Assembly: GCF_000478275.1 (NCBI RefSeq)
Contig: NZ_ASJB01000043.1
Location: 186,001 to 250,000 of the forward strand
Origin: Amycolatopsis orientalis DSM 40040 = KCTC 9412
GTDB taxonomy: Bacteria; Actinomycetota; Actinomycetes; Mycobacteriales; Pseudonocardiaceae
Length of the DNA stretch: 64,000 nt
Direction of reading: 5' to 3'
Numbering within the stretch: position 1 is the stretch's first letter; each line of letters starts with the position of its first letter. The translations under genes were made by a program, and so were the position numbers. The notes beneath the pieces were generated by a model. It was not told the origin of the DNA. It worked only from the letters and a program-made list of their open reading frames with translations, and did no database searches. Positions 38,087-46,274 of this stretch are shown piece by piece.

Positions 38087-40258
38087 ATGACTGAAGCGAA
38101 GACCATCCGCTGGGAGCAGGACGCCGACGGCATCGTCGTGCTCACCCTGGACGACCCGAAGCAGTCCGCCAACACGATGAACGCCGACTTCCGTGAGTCG
38201 CTCGGCGTGGTCGTGGACCGCCTGGAGGCGGAGAAGGACAGCATCACCGGTGTCGTCCTCACCTCGGCCAAGAAGACCTTCTTCGCCGGTGGCGACCTCA
38301 ACGACCTGATCAAGGCGAAGCCGGAGAACGCGGCCGAGCTCACCGAGGGCAGCGCCCTGATGAAGAGCCAGATGCGCCGGCTCGAGCAGCTGGGCAAGCC
38401 GGTCGTGGCCGCCATCAACGGCGCCGCGCTCGGCGGCGGGCTCGAACTCGCGCTCGCGACGCACCACCGCATCGCGGCCGACGTCAAGGGCAGCCAGATC
38501 GGCCTCCCCGAGGTCACCCTCGGCCTGCTCCCCGGCGGCGGTGGCGTCGTCCGCACCGTGCGGCTGCTGGGCATCCAGAGCGCCTTGCTGAACGTCCTGC
38601 TGCAGGGCCAGCGCCACCGTCCGGCCAAGGCCAAGGAACTCGGCCTCGTGCACGAGCTCGTCGGCACCGTCGAGGAACTGGTCCCGGCCGCGAAGGCGTG
38701 GATCAAGGCCAACCCCGAGGGCGGCGTGCAGCCGTGGGACGTCAAGGGGTACAAGATCCCGGGCGGCACCCCGTCGAACCCGAGCTTCGCGGCGAACCTG
38801 CCCGCGTTCCCGGCGAACCTGCGCAAGCAGATCAAGGGCGCGAACATGCCGGCCCCGCGGGCGATCCTGGCCGCGGCGATCGAGGGCGCGCAGGTCGACT
38901 TCGACACCGCGATCACCGTCGAGACCCGCTACTTCGTGCACCTCGCCACCGGCCAGGTGTCGAAGAACATGACGAAGGCGTTCTTCTTCGACCTGCAGAG
39001 CATCAACTCCGGTGGCTCGCGGCCGGAAGGCTTCGAGAAGTACACGGCCAAGAAGGTCGGCGTCATCGGCGCGGGCATGATGGGCGCCGCGATCGCGTAC
39101 GTCTCGGCGAAGGCCGGTATCGACGTCGTGCTCAAGGACGTCACCCTCGAAGGCGCCGAAAAGGGCAAGGGCTACGCGGTCAAGCTGGAGGAGAAGGCCC
39201 TCTCCCGCGGCAAGACCACGCAGGAGAAGTCCGACGCGCTGCTCGCCAAGATCAAGCCGACCGACAAGGCGGAGGACTTCGCCGGCGTCGACTTCGTGAT
39301 CGAGGCCGTCTTCGAGAGCGTCGAGCTGAAGCACAAGGTCTTCCAGGAGATCGAAGGTTTCGTCAACCCGGACGCCGTGCTGGGCTCGAACACCTCGACC
39401 CTGCCGATCACCTCGCTGGCCGAGGGCGTGCAGCGGACCGAGGACTTCATCGGGATCCACTTCTTCTCGCCGGTCGACAAGATGCCGCTGGTCGAGATCA
39501 TCTGCGGTGAGAAGACCTCGCCCGCCACGCTGGCGAAGGTCTTCGACTACACCCTGCAGATCAAGAAGACCCCGATCGTCGTCAACGACAGCCGCGGCTT
39601 CTTCACCTCGCGCGTCATCGGCACCTTCATCAACGAGGCCGTCGCCGCGCTGGGCGAGGGTGTCGAGCCCGCGTCGATCGAGCAGGCCGGTTCGCAGGCC
39701 GGGTACCCGGCCCCGCCGCTGCAGCTGATGGACGAGCTGACCCTGACGCTGCCGCGCAAGATCCGCAAGGAGACGCGCGAAGCGATCGAGGCGGCCGGTG
39801 GTACCTGGAACGCGCACGCGTCCGAGGGCGTCATCGACCGGATGGTGGAGGAGTTCGACCGCAAGGGCCGCTCCACCGGATCGGGCTTCTACGACTACGA
39901 CGAGAACGGCAAGCGGGCCGGTCTGTGGCCGGGTCTGCGCGAGGCGTTCAAGTCGGGCAGCGCCGAGGTCCCGTTCGAGGACCTCAAGGAGCGCATGCTG
40001 TTCGCCGAGGCGCTCGAGACCGTGAAGTGCTTCGACGAGGGCGTGCTCACCACCGTCGCCGACGCCAACATCGGCTCGATCTTCGGCATCGGTTTCCCGG
40101 CGTGGACCGGTGGTGTCATCCAGTACATCAACCAGTACGAGGGTGGCCTGCAGGGCTTCGTCGACCGCGCGCGTCAGCTGGCGGAGCGTTACGGCGACCA
40201 CTTCACCCCGCCCGCGTCGCTGGTCGAGAAGGCCGCGAAGGGCGAGATCTACGAGTAA
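38087..40258 (+). CDS. fadB: Multifunctional enoyl-CoA hydratase / 3-hydroxyacyl-CoA dehydrogenase
   Basis: 723 residues, the length of FadB-type alpha chains. The hydratase domain (1-190) has KKTFFAGGDLNDL and INGAALGGGLELALATHHRI with EVTLGLLPGGGG for the catalytic Glu pair. The dehydrogenase domain begins near residue 320 (KKVGVIGAGMMGAAIAYVSA, NAD motif) and has the catalytic His in FIGIHFFSPVDKMPLVEII. The C-terminal dimerisation repeats follow. It carries out the hydration and NAD-dependent oxidation steps of beta-oxidation, passing product to FadA. AGGAAGAG precedes the ATG. A strong hairpin ends the operon. Confidence 0.96.
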   Translation: MTEAKTIRWEQDADGIVVLTLDDPKQSANTMNADFRESLGVVVDRLEAEKDSITGVVLTSAKKTFFAGGDLNDLIKAKPENAAELTEGSALMKSQMRRLEQLGKPVVAAINGAALGGGLELALATHHRIAADVKGSQIGLPEVTLGLLPGGGGVVRTVRLLGIQSALLNVLLQGQRHRPAKAKELGLVHELVGTVEELVPAAKAWIKANPEGGVQPWDVKGYKIPGGTPSNPSFAANLPAFPANLRKQIKGANMPAPRAILAAAIEGAQVDFDTAITVETRYFVHLATGQVSKNMTKAFFFDLQSINSGGSRPEGFEKYTAKKVGVIGAGMMGAAIAYVSAKAGIDVVLKDVTLEGAEKGKGYAVKLEEKALSRGKTTQEKSDALLAKIKPTDKAEDFAGVDFVIEAVFESVELKHKVFQEIEGFVNPDAVLGSNTSTLPITSLAEGVQRTEDFIGIHFFSPVDKMPLVEIICGEKTSPATLAKVFDYTLQIKKTPIVVNDSRGFFTSRVIGTFINEAVAALGEGVEPASIEQAGSQAGYPAPPLQLMDELTLTLPRKIRKETREAIEAAGGTWNAHASEGVIDRMVEEFDRKGRSTGSGFYDYDENGKRAGLWPGLREAFKSGSAEVPFEDLKERMLFAEALETVKCFDEGVLTTVADANIGSIFGIGFPAWTGGVIQYINQYEGGLQGFVDRARQLAERYGDHFTPPASLVEKAAKGEIYE

Positions 40259-40287
40259 ACGGCCCCATCTGGGTCCGTCCAGTACGT

Positions 40288-40330
40288 GAAGGCCCCCTTC
40301 ACTGCGTCTCACGCGGTGAAGGGGGCCTTC
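40288..40330. terminator. Hairpin terminator after fadA-fadB
   Basis: 18-bp arms (40288-40305 and 40313-40330) with one G-U-type mismatch and a 7-nt loop. Same family as 387-429 and 21593-21635. Confidence 0.75.
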
Positions 40331-40410
40331 GTGCGTCCGGGAGCAGGGACCTGATTGACAAAAGAGATTTTTACGTTCAAACTTGTTTTTGTGATCGAGG
40401 GTGAGGTGCC

Positions 40411-40968
40411 GTGAAGGACGTCGAGTACCTGGAGCGGATGGACCAGGCGGAGGCGTTGCTGAAACCGCAGCGGGTGGACGTTCTGCGGCAACTGGCGGAG
40501 CCGCGGTCCTGCACCGAGGTCGCCGCAGTGCTGGACCAGACCCCGCAGCGGGTCTACTACCACGTGAAACGCCTGGTGGACGCCGGGCTCGTGAAGCAGG
40601 TGTCGGAGCGGAAGGTGCGCGCCGTCAGTGAGGGCGTGTACCAGGCGACAGCGCGTTCGTACTGGTTGTCGCCCGCTCTGGTCGGCCGGATCGGCCCACG
40701 GGCGGCGCGGGACGAGTTGAGCCTCGGCTACCTGGTGGACCTCATGGAGGAGGTCCAGTCCGACGTCGCCGCGCTCGACCGGACCGCGCCGGAACTGCCG
40801 TCGATCGGCGTCTCCGGCGAGATCCGGGTGGAACCGGAGCGGCGCCAGGAATTCCTCGACGAACTGAAGACGACTTTGCAGGACCTGTTCACCCGCTACG
40901 GCGGAGCGGAAGGCGACGCCTTCAAGCTCGCCGTGGCCTGTTACCCGAAGGGAGATGCCCGTGACTGA
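40411..40968 (+). CDS. ArsR-type winged-helix regulator
   Basis: 185 residues from a GTG at 40411. The winged helix is near residues 18-75: LLKPQRVDVLRQLAEPRSCT, then VAAVLDQTPQRVYYHVKRLV. A 110-residue C-terminal region (SYWLSPALVGRIGPRAARDE onward) probably senses a ligand or forms the dimer. The metal-binding Cys set of ArsR/SmtB is absent. The promoter region is unusually AT-rich, with TTGACA at 40355-40360 and an ACAAAA...TTTTTGT imperfect dyad. The gene overlaps the next one by eight bases; ArsR-SRPBCC pairs of this kind are common in actinomycetes and usually self-regulated. Confidence 0.85.
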   Translation: MKDVEYLERMDQAEALLKPQRVDVLRQLAEPRSCTEVAAVLDQTPQRVYYHVKRLVDAGLVKQVSERKVRAVSEGVYQATARSYWLSPALVGRIGPRAARDELSLGYLVDLMEEVQSDVAALDRTAPELPSIGVSGEIRVEPERRQEFLDELKTTLQDLFTRYGGAEGDAFKLAVACYPKGDARD

Positions 40969-41848
40969 ACCGACGAGGTTCCGGGTGCGCGTGCGTGCGC
41001 CGATCGACGAGGTCTGGCGTGCGCTGACCGAGGCCGAAGCTCTGCGGACGTGGCTTTCCGAGTACGCGGAAGTCGAACTGCCGTCCCGGTACGAGTTCTG
41101 GGGCCGCTACACGCCGGAAGGCGATCGTCCGCGACAACGACTGTTGCTGGCCGAGGACAACGTCCTGCGGTTCGCCTGGACGGTCGAGGGGAAGGAGACG
41201 GTCGTCGAGATCGCGCTGACGGAAGACGGGGACACGACCGCCCTGTCGTTCAGCCAGACCGGTTTGCCGGACTTCGACGCGCTGCTCGCCGACCCGGATT
41301 CGCCGCTCGGGATGATGCACACGTTCTGGGCGCTGTCCGTGACGAACCTGGTCGACCACGTCGAAGGCCGCTCGCTCACCGCCCGCTGCGACCTGACTTC
41401 TCCCCGGATGAGCGAAGAAGTACTGATCGACGCGCCGCGAGGCGAGGTCTACGCCTCGATCGCCGACCCCGGCGTGTTCACCCGCTGGTTCGGCGCCCGG
41501 ATCGAGGCGGAGGTCGAGGTCGGCGGCCGGTGGGCGATGGGTTCGCTGGAGCAGGATCCCGCCCCGGCGAAGATCGTCGATCTGATACCCGGCTCCAGGA
41601 TGTCGCTCGCGTACGAGCACGGTGTCGTCACCTCCTGGGAACTCGAAGACTCCGGCGGGGGAACGAAGCTGACCTTTGTCCAAAGTGGATTTTCCGAGGA
41701 GAAGCCGCCCTACGGCTCGTGGATGGGCTGGCTCAGCGGCGTGGCCGAACTGCGCCGGTTCCACGAGATCGACGACTGGGTTCCTTTGTGGACCGAAGTC
41801 CACCTGGAAGGAATGCCCGAAGGTCTCATCGCACTCGACGGTAAGTAG
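40961..41848 (+). CDS. Tandem SRPBCC (AHSA1-like) domain protein
   Basis: 295 residues. I prefer the GTG at 40961 because AAGGGAG lies six bases before it but touches the alternative ATG at 40955. There are two ligand-binding START-like domains: residues 1-145 (RFRVRVRAPIDEVWRALTEA, then TWLSEYAEVELP) and 150-295 (SEEVLIDAPRGEVYASIADP, then FTRWFGARIEAEVEVGGRW). Members bind small hydrophobic ligands or act as Hsp90-activator-like proteins. The overlap with the ArsR gene means co-translation, which suggests the SRPBCC protein handles the compound sensed by the regulator. No catalytic residues can be assigned. Confidence 0.85.
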   Translation: MTEPTRFRVRVRAPIDEVWRALTEAEALRTWLSEYAEVELPSRYEFWGRYTPEGDRPRQRLLLAEDNVLRFAWTVEGKETVVEIALTEDGDTTALSFSQTGLPDFDALLADPDSPLGMMHTFWALSVTNLVDHVEGRSLTARCDLTSPRMSEEVLIDAPRGEVYASIADPGVFTRWFGARIEAEVEVGGRWAMGSLEQDPAPAKIVDLIPGSRMSLAYEHGVVTSWELEDSGGGTKLTFVQSGFSEEKPPYGSWMGWLSGVAELRRFHEIDDWVPLWTEVHLEGMPEGLIALDGK

Positions 41849-41857
41849 GAGGATCAG

Positions 41858-42610
41858 ATGTTGCTCGAAGGCAGGAACGCGATCATCTACGGGGCGGCGG
41901 GAGGAATCGGGAGCGCGGTGGCCCGCGGGTTCGCCAGAGAGGGCGCGACGGTCCATCTCACCGGCCGCACACTCAAGAAGCTCGACGAACTGGCGGACGA
42001 AATCCGTGCCACGGGCGGGAAAGCGGAGACGGCGGAGTTCGACGCGCTCGACGAAACGGCCATCGACGAGCATGCCGCCGCGGTGGCCTCTTCGGCGGGT
42101 AGTGTCGACGTCTCGATGAACGTGATCACGCACAACGACGTCCAGGGCACTCCGCTGGTCGAGATGTCGTTGGCGGACTTCGAAAGCCCGGTCCGGACGG
42201 CGGTGCGGACGAACTTCCTGACCGCGCGGGCGGCCGCCCGGCACATGATCGGGCAGGGCTCCGGGGTGATCCTGATGTTCGGCGGTGACGGTGATCCGCT
42301 GCCGGGGTATCACCTCGGCGGGCTGCAGGTCGCGTTCAGCGCGATGGAAGCGTTGCGCCGGGGGCTGGCGTGCGAACTCGGCCCGCACGGTATCCGGGTC
42401 GTGACCCTGCGCACCGGCGGGATCCCGGAGACGATCCCGGCGGACGCCGGACTCGAAGACGCCATCCGCGACATGACCGAGTCGACGATGCTCAAGCGAA
42501 CGGCGTCACTGGACGACGTCGCCCGTGTCGCCGCGTTCGCCGCATCGGATCATGCGCGCAGCATGACGGCGACGGCGCTGAACATCAGTTGCGGCACGAT
42601 GGTCGACTGA
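41858..42610 (+). CDS. SDR-fold protein with a degenerate active site
   Basis: 250 residues, third gene of the ArsR operon, ten bases after the SRPBCC stop and behind TAGGAGG. The Rossmann motif is YGAAGGIG (11-18). The rest departs from working SDRs: NNAG is NVITHND, the Ser position falls in GVILMFGGDG without a Ser, and the YxxxK motif reads Y151-HLG-G155, so Lys is lost. The C-terminal NISCGTMVD matches the usual SDR end. It may use a different chemistry, or bind NAD(P) or a ligand without catalysis. Confidence 0.82.
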   Translation: MLLEGRNAIIYGAAGGIGSAVARGFAREGATVHLTGRTLKKLDELADEIRATGGKAETAEFDALDETAIDEHAAAVASSAGSVDVSMNVITHNDVQGTPLVEMSLADFESPVRTAVRTNFLTARAAARHMIGQGSGVILMFGGDGDPLPGYHLGGLQVAFSAMEALRRGLACELGPHGIRVVTLRTGGIPETIPADAGLEDAIRDMTESTMLKRTASLDDVARVAAFAASDHARSMTATALNISCGTMVD

Positions 42611-42682
42611 CCCTCTGGCAGCCGTAACACCGGCTGACGATCTCCCGACTACGCGGCACTACCAAGTGCCGGGGAGGTCGTC

Positions 42683-43141
42683 TTGCCGAAGAGAACGATG
42701 AAGCTGGGCATGGCCCTGGCGATAGGAATTCTCGTCGCCGGTGGCTGTGGCGTGGAGACCGCGCCCACCGGGAAGGTGGGCTCGCCGAGCAGCACCGTCC
42801 GGACGTCGCCGTCACCGACCAGCAGCTCGGCGCCACCCACGTCGGTGCCCACCCCCGAGCCACTCGTCCAGTCCACCCCGACCTCGGTCGAGGTATCCAC
42901 ACCGGTTCAGCCGCTGCCGACGACGCGTCCGAAGACGACGCCCACGGCGAAGGCGCCGGACCTGACGGAGTGCGGAAGCGACTATTACCGCAATACCGAC
43001 GGCGTTTGTGTCCACCGGCCGGCGACCGGCCCGGGCGCGCCCGACGGCGCGACCGCTCTTTGCAAGGACGGTTCCTATAGCTACAGCCAGAATCGCCGGG
43101 GCACCTGCTCGGGTCATGGTGGGGTCCGCACCTGGCTGTGA
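42683..43141 (+). CDS. Putative secreted or lipoprotein with DUF3761 domain
   Basis: 152 residues from a TTG at 42683; GGGGAGG lies five bases before it, while an in-frame ATG at 42698 is too far from that site. The N-terminal hydrophobic stretch LGMALAIGILVAGGCG could be a signal peptide with a weak lipobox (AGGC). A Ser/Thr/Pro-rich spacer of about 65 residues follows, typical of surface proteins crossing the wall. The C-terminal 55 residues are DUF3761: ECGSDYYRNTDGVCVHRP and CKDGSYSYSQNRRGTCSGHG with four Cys. Function unknown. It appears monocistronic. Confidence 0.8.
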   Translation: MPKRTMKLGMALAIGILVAGGCGVETAPTGKVGSPSSTVRTSPSPTSSSAPPTSVPTPEPLVQSTPTSVEVSTPVQPLPTTRPKTTPTAKAPDLTECGSDYYRNTDGVCVHRPATGPGAPDGATALCKDGSYSYSQNRRGTCSGHGGVRTWL

Positions 43142-43193
43142 TCCCGTCGGTCAGAGGTTCACGAGGGAGGGAGGTGCTGTGTAAGGTCGGATC

Positions 43194-44627
43194 ATGGGAT
43201 GGCGCATGGTGAATCCGGCAGGCCGGGCACCTTCGCCCCGGCTCTTCGTCGTCGTGCTCGCCACCTGCGGTCTGGTGGCCTCGTTCATGCAGACGCTCGT
43301 CGTCCCGCTCATCCCGGCGTTTCCCCGGTTGCTCGACACGACTCCGGCTGACGCGTCGTGGGTGGTGACGGCGACCCTCATCGCCGGAGCCGTGGTGATG
43401 CCGGTGAGCGGCAGGCTCGGCGATCTCTACGGCAAGCGCCGGTTGTTGTTGATCAGCCTGGGTTTCCTGGTCGCCGGTTCGGTGGTGTCCGCGCTGACCA
43501 GTTCGCTCGCGCTGATGGTCGTCGGCCGCGGGCTGCAGGGCTGCGCGATGGGCGCGATCCCGCTCGGCATCAGCATCATGCGCGACGAACTCGCGCCCGA
43601 ACGTGTCGGTGCCGCGATCTCCGTGATGAGTTCGACGCTCGGCGTCGGCGGGGCGATCGGACTCCCGGTGTCGGCGCTGGTCGCGCAGAACGCCGACTGG
43701 CACGTCCTCTTCTGGGCGTCGGCGGGGCTCGGGCTGGTCTGCGGCCTGCTGATCCTGTTCGTGATCCCGGAGTCGCCGCTGAAGACACCCGCGCCGTTCG
43801 ACTACCTCGGCGCACTCGGGTTGACGGCCGGGCTGGTCTGCCTGCTGTTGCCGATCGTCAAGGGCAGCGAATGGGGCTGGGGAAGCGTCCGCACGCTCGG
43901 CTTCGCCGGTGTCGCGGTGGCGATCCTGCTGGTCTGGGGCCTCTACCAGCTCCGGCGCCGCGATCCGCTGGTGGACCTGCGGGTCTCCGCACGGCGGCCG
44001 GTGCTGTTCACCAACCTCGCGTCGATCATGATCGGGTTCGCGCTGTACTCGCTGGCGTTGTCGTTCCCGCAGCTGCTGCAGGCTCCGGCCTCGACCGGGT
44101 ACGGACTCGGACTGACGATGGTGCAGGCCGGGCTCTGCCTGGCGCCGAACGGCGTGGTCATGTTCATGTTGTCGCCGGTTTCGGCGCGGCTCATCGAGCG
44201 CTACGGCCCGCGTACGACGCTGATGACCGGGGCGGCCACCATCGCGGCCGGGTACCTCTTCGCGACGGTGCTGATGGACAACGCCTTCGAGCTGATCGTG
44301 GCGTCGATCATCATCGGCGGTGGGGTCGGCATCGCCTACGCGGCCATGCCCGCGCTGATCATGGGCTCGGTGCCGGTCACCGAAACCGCGTCCGCGAACG
44401 GGCTGAACTCGCTGATGCGGTCCGTCGGCACGTCGACGTCCAGTGCGGTGATGGCGACCATGCTCGCCTCACTGGCGATCACCGTCGGCGGGGTCTCCGT
44501 CCCGTCCGCGACCGGATTCCGGCTGAGCTTCGTGGTCGCCGCCGGCGCGGCGCTCCTCGGTCTCGTCTTGACCGCTTTCGTCCCGAAACAGCGCCAACCC
44601 GAACCCCTGGTCGCTTCGGCCCACTAA
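43194..44627 (+). CDS. MFS transporter, DHA2 (14-helix drug exporter) family
   Basis: 477 residues with about 14 hydrophobic segments. Motif A (GRLGDLYGKRRLLLI) follows helix 2, and the motif C region (ISVMSSTLGVGGAIGLPVSA) is in helix 5, as in EmrB/QacA-type proton antiporters. It probably exports a toxic compound, with proton import. The ATG at 43194 has AAGGTC upstream. No regulator is directly adjacent. It converges on the TPP-enzyme gene, with a 61-bp palindrome between them. Confidence 0.9.
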   Translation: MGWRMVNPAGRAPSPRLFVVVLATCGLVASFMQTLVVPLIPAFPRLLDTTPADASWVVTATLIAGAVVMPVSGRLGDLYGKRRLLLISLGFLVAGSVVSALTSSLALMVVGRGLQGCAMGAIPLGISIMRDELAPERVGAAISVMSSTLGVGGAIGLPVSALVAQNADWHVLFWASAGLGLVCGLLILFVIPESPLKTPAPFDYLGALGLTAGLVCLLLPIVKGSEWGWGSVRTLGFAGVAVAILLVWGLYQLRRRDPLVDLRVSARRPVLFTNLASIMIGFALYSLALSFPQLLQAPASTGYGLGLTMVQAGLCLAPNGVVMFMLSPVSARLIERYGPRTTLMTGAATIAAGYLFATVLMDNAFELIVASIIIGGGVGIAYAAMPALIMGSVPVTETASANGLNSLMRSVGTSTSSAVMATMLASLAITVGGVSVPSATGFRLSFVVAAGAALLGLVLTAFVPKQRQPEPLVASAH

Positions 44628-44632
44628 CCCCC

Positions 44633-44693
44633 GCGCGCCAGGAAAGGTCCTTTCCTAGCAAAATTTGCTAGGAAAGGACCTTTCCTGGCGCGC
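44633..44693. terminator. 61-bp palindrome (bidirectional terminator)
   Basis: Perfect 30-bp arms (44633-44662, 44664-44693) around a single A. It lies between two convergent genes. It shares the AAAGGTCCTTTCCT core with 9313-9367. Confidence 0.75.
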
Positions 44694-44708
44694 TACCCGG
44701 CGCTCCGC

Positions 44709-46271
44709 TCAGAACAGCGGCGGGATGATCGCGTCGATCAGATGCGGTCCCGGTTCGGCGAGCGCACGCTGGAACTGCTCGGCGAGTTCCTCCGCGGTCG
44801 TCGCCCGGGTCGCCGGAACGCCCATCCCCTCGGCGATCTTGACGAAGTCCATGTCCGGCCGCGAAAGGTCGAGCAGTTCGTTCGCCTTGGGACCGCTGGC
44901 GTCCGCGCCGACGCGCTGCAGCTCCAGCCGCAGGATCGCGTACGCGCGGTTGTTCAGCAGGACCGTGGTGACATCGAGGTTCTCCCGAGCCTGCGTCCAC
45001 AACGCCGAAATCGTGTACAGCGCGCTGCCGTCGGACTGCAGGTTGATCACCGGCCGGTCCGGCGCGGCGACGGCCGCCCCGGTCGCGACGGGCATGCCGT
45101 AGCCGATCGCGCCGCCGGTCAGGGTCAGCACGTCGTGTCGCGGCGCACCCGCGGTCGCGGCGGGCAGCAGCAGACCGGAGGTGTTCGCCTCGTCCGCGAT
45201 GATCGCGCGTTCCGGCAGCAGCGCGCCGATCACCTCGACCCAGTTCTGCGGCGTCAGCGGTCCGGACGGCAGCGCGGGTCGCGAGGCCTCCTGAAGCACC
45301 GGCTCCGTCTCGGCCGCGACCAGCTCCGCGACGTCGTTCAGGGCACGAGGGACGTCTTGCCCGACATCGGCCAGCACGTGAACCTTCGCGCCTTCGGGAA
45401 CCAGGTTGCTCGCCTTGCCCGGGTACGCGAAGAACGACACGGGCGCCTTCGTCCCCGCGACGATCAGGTGCTTGATCCCGTCAAGCTGGTAGGCGACCTG
45501 CTCGGCAAGGTAGCCCAGCCGCTCGATCGTCGGCAGGCCTTCACCGCGCTCCAGTCGTGCGGGGAACGTTTCGACGAACGCCTTCACCCCGGTCGCGGCG
45601 GCGATCCGGCTGGTCGCGCGCAACCCGGCCTCGCGGCAGCCGCTGCCGCCGACGAGCAGCGCGACCGGTTCGCCACTGGCCAGCACCTCGGCGATGTTCT
45701 TCACCGTCGTCGCGTCGACGGCCTGCGGGATCCGCGGCGGGATGGGCGCGCAGGTCTCGCCGCCCTCGCCCCAGGACGCGTCGGCCGGGAGGATCAGGGT
45801 CGCCACCTGTCCGGGGGCGTCCTGCGACGCGGCCACCGCCGCGGCCGCGTCGGCTCCGACGTCCTTCGTGTGCTCGGAGCGGCGGATCCAGCCGTCGAGT
45901 GAACCGGCCACGGCCTCGATGTCCGATTCGAGCGGGGCGTCGTACTGCTTGTGGTAGGTCGCGTGATCGCCGATCACATTGACGATCGGGGTGTGCGCCC
46001 GGCGCGCGTTGTGCAGGTTCGCCAGCCCGTTCCCGAGACCCGGGCCGAGGTGCAGCAGCGTGGCCGCCGGTTTGCCGGCGATCCGCGCGTACCCGTCCGC
46101 GGCGCCGGTGACGACGCCTTCGAACAGGCCGAGCACCCCGCGCATCTCGGGCACGGTGTCGAGTGCGGCGACGAAGTGCATTTCCGAGGTGCCGGGATTG
46201 GAAAAGCACACGTCGACGCCGGCGTCGACGAGCGTGCGGATCAGGGACTGGGCGCCGTTCATCTCACTCAC
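44709..46271 (-). CDS. Acetolactate-synthase-like TPP-dependent enzyme (IlvX-like)
   Basis: 520 residues from a GTG at 46271; an ATG three codons later is possible. This is the ThDP enzyme fold: N-terminal GVDVCFSNPGTSEMHFVAAL with the catalytic Glu equivalent in LGLFEGVVTGAADGYARI, and a C-terminal ThDP site with LQSDGSALYTISALW and LLNNRAYAILR. It belongs to the acetolactate synthase large-subunit family but matches the IlvX/benzoylformate-decarboxylase-like branch, with no regulatory subunit nearby. The gene starts four bases after a GlcD-like oxidase gene ends. A pathway from a 2-hydroxyacid to a 2-oxoacid, then TPP-dependent decarboxylation or ligation, is a reasonable guess. Confidence 0.87.
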   Translation of the reverse strand: MSEMNGAQSLIRTLVDAGVDVCFSNPGTSEMHFVAALDTVPEMRGVLGLFEGVVTGAADGYARIAGKPAATLLHLGPGLGNGLANLHNARRAHTPIVNVIGDHATYHKQYDAPLESDIEAVAGSLDGWIRRSEHTKDVGADAAAAVAASQDAPGQVATLILPADASWGEGGETCAPIPPRIPQAVDATTVKNIAEVLASGEPVALLVGGSGCREAGLRATSRIAAATGVKAFVETFPARLERGEGLPTIERLGYLAEQVAYQLDGIKHLIVAGTKAPVSFFAYPGKASNLVPEGAKVHVLADVGQDVPRALNDVAELVAAETEPVLQEASRPALPSGPLTPQNWVEVIGALLPERAIIADEANTSGLLLPAATAGAPRHDVLTLTGGAIGYGMPVATGAAVAAPDRPVINLQSDGSALYTISALWTQARENLDVTTVLLNNRAYAILRLELQRVGADASGPKANELLDLSRPDMDFVKIAEGMGVPATRATTAEELAEQFQRALAEPGPHLIDAIIPPLF

Positions 46272-46274
46272 TTT

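Noticed and set aside
38060..40312. A 750-residue minus-strand frame opposite fadB
   Set aside because: Composition is typical antisense shadow (Leu/Asp/Arg/His-rich), and the fadB frame carries complete catalytic motifs.
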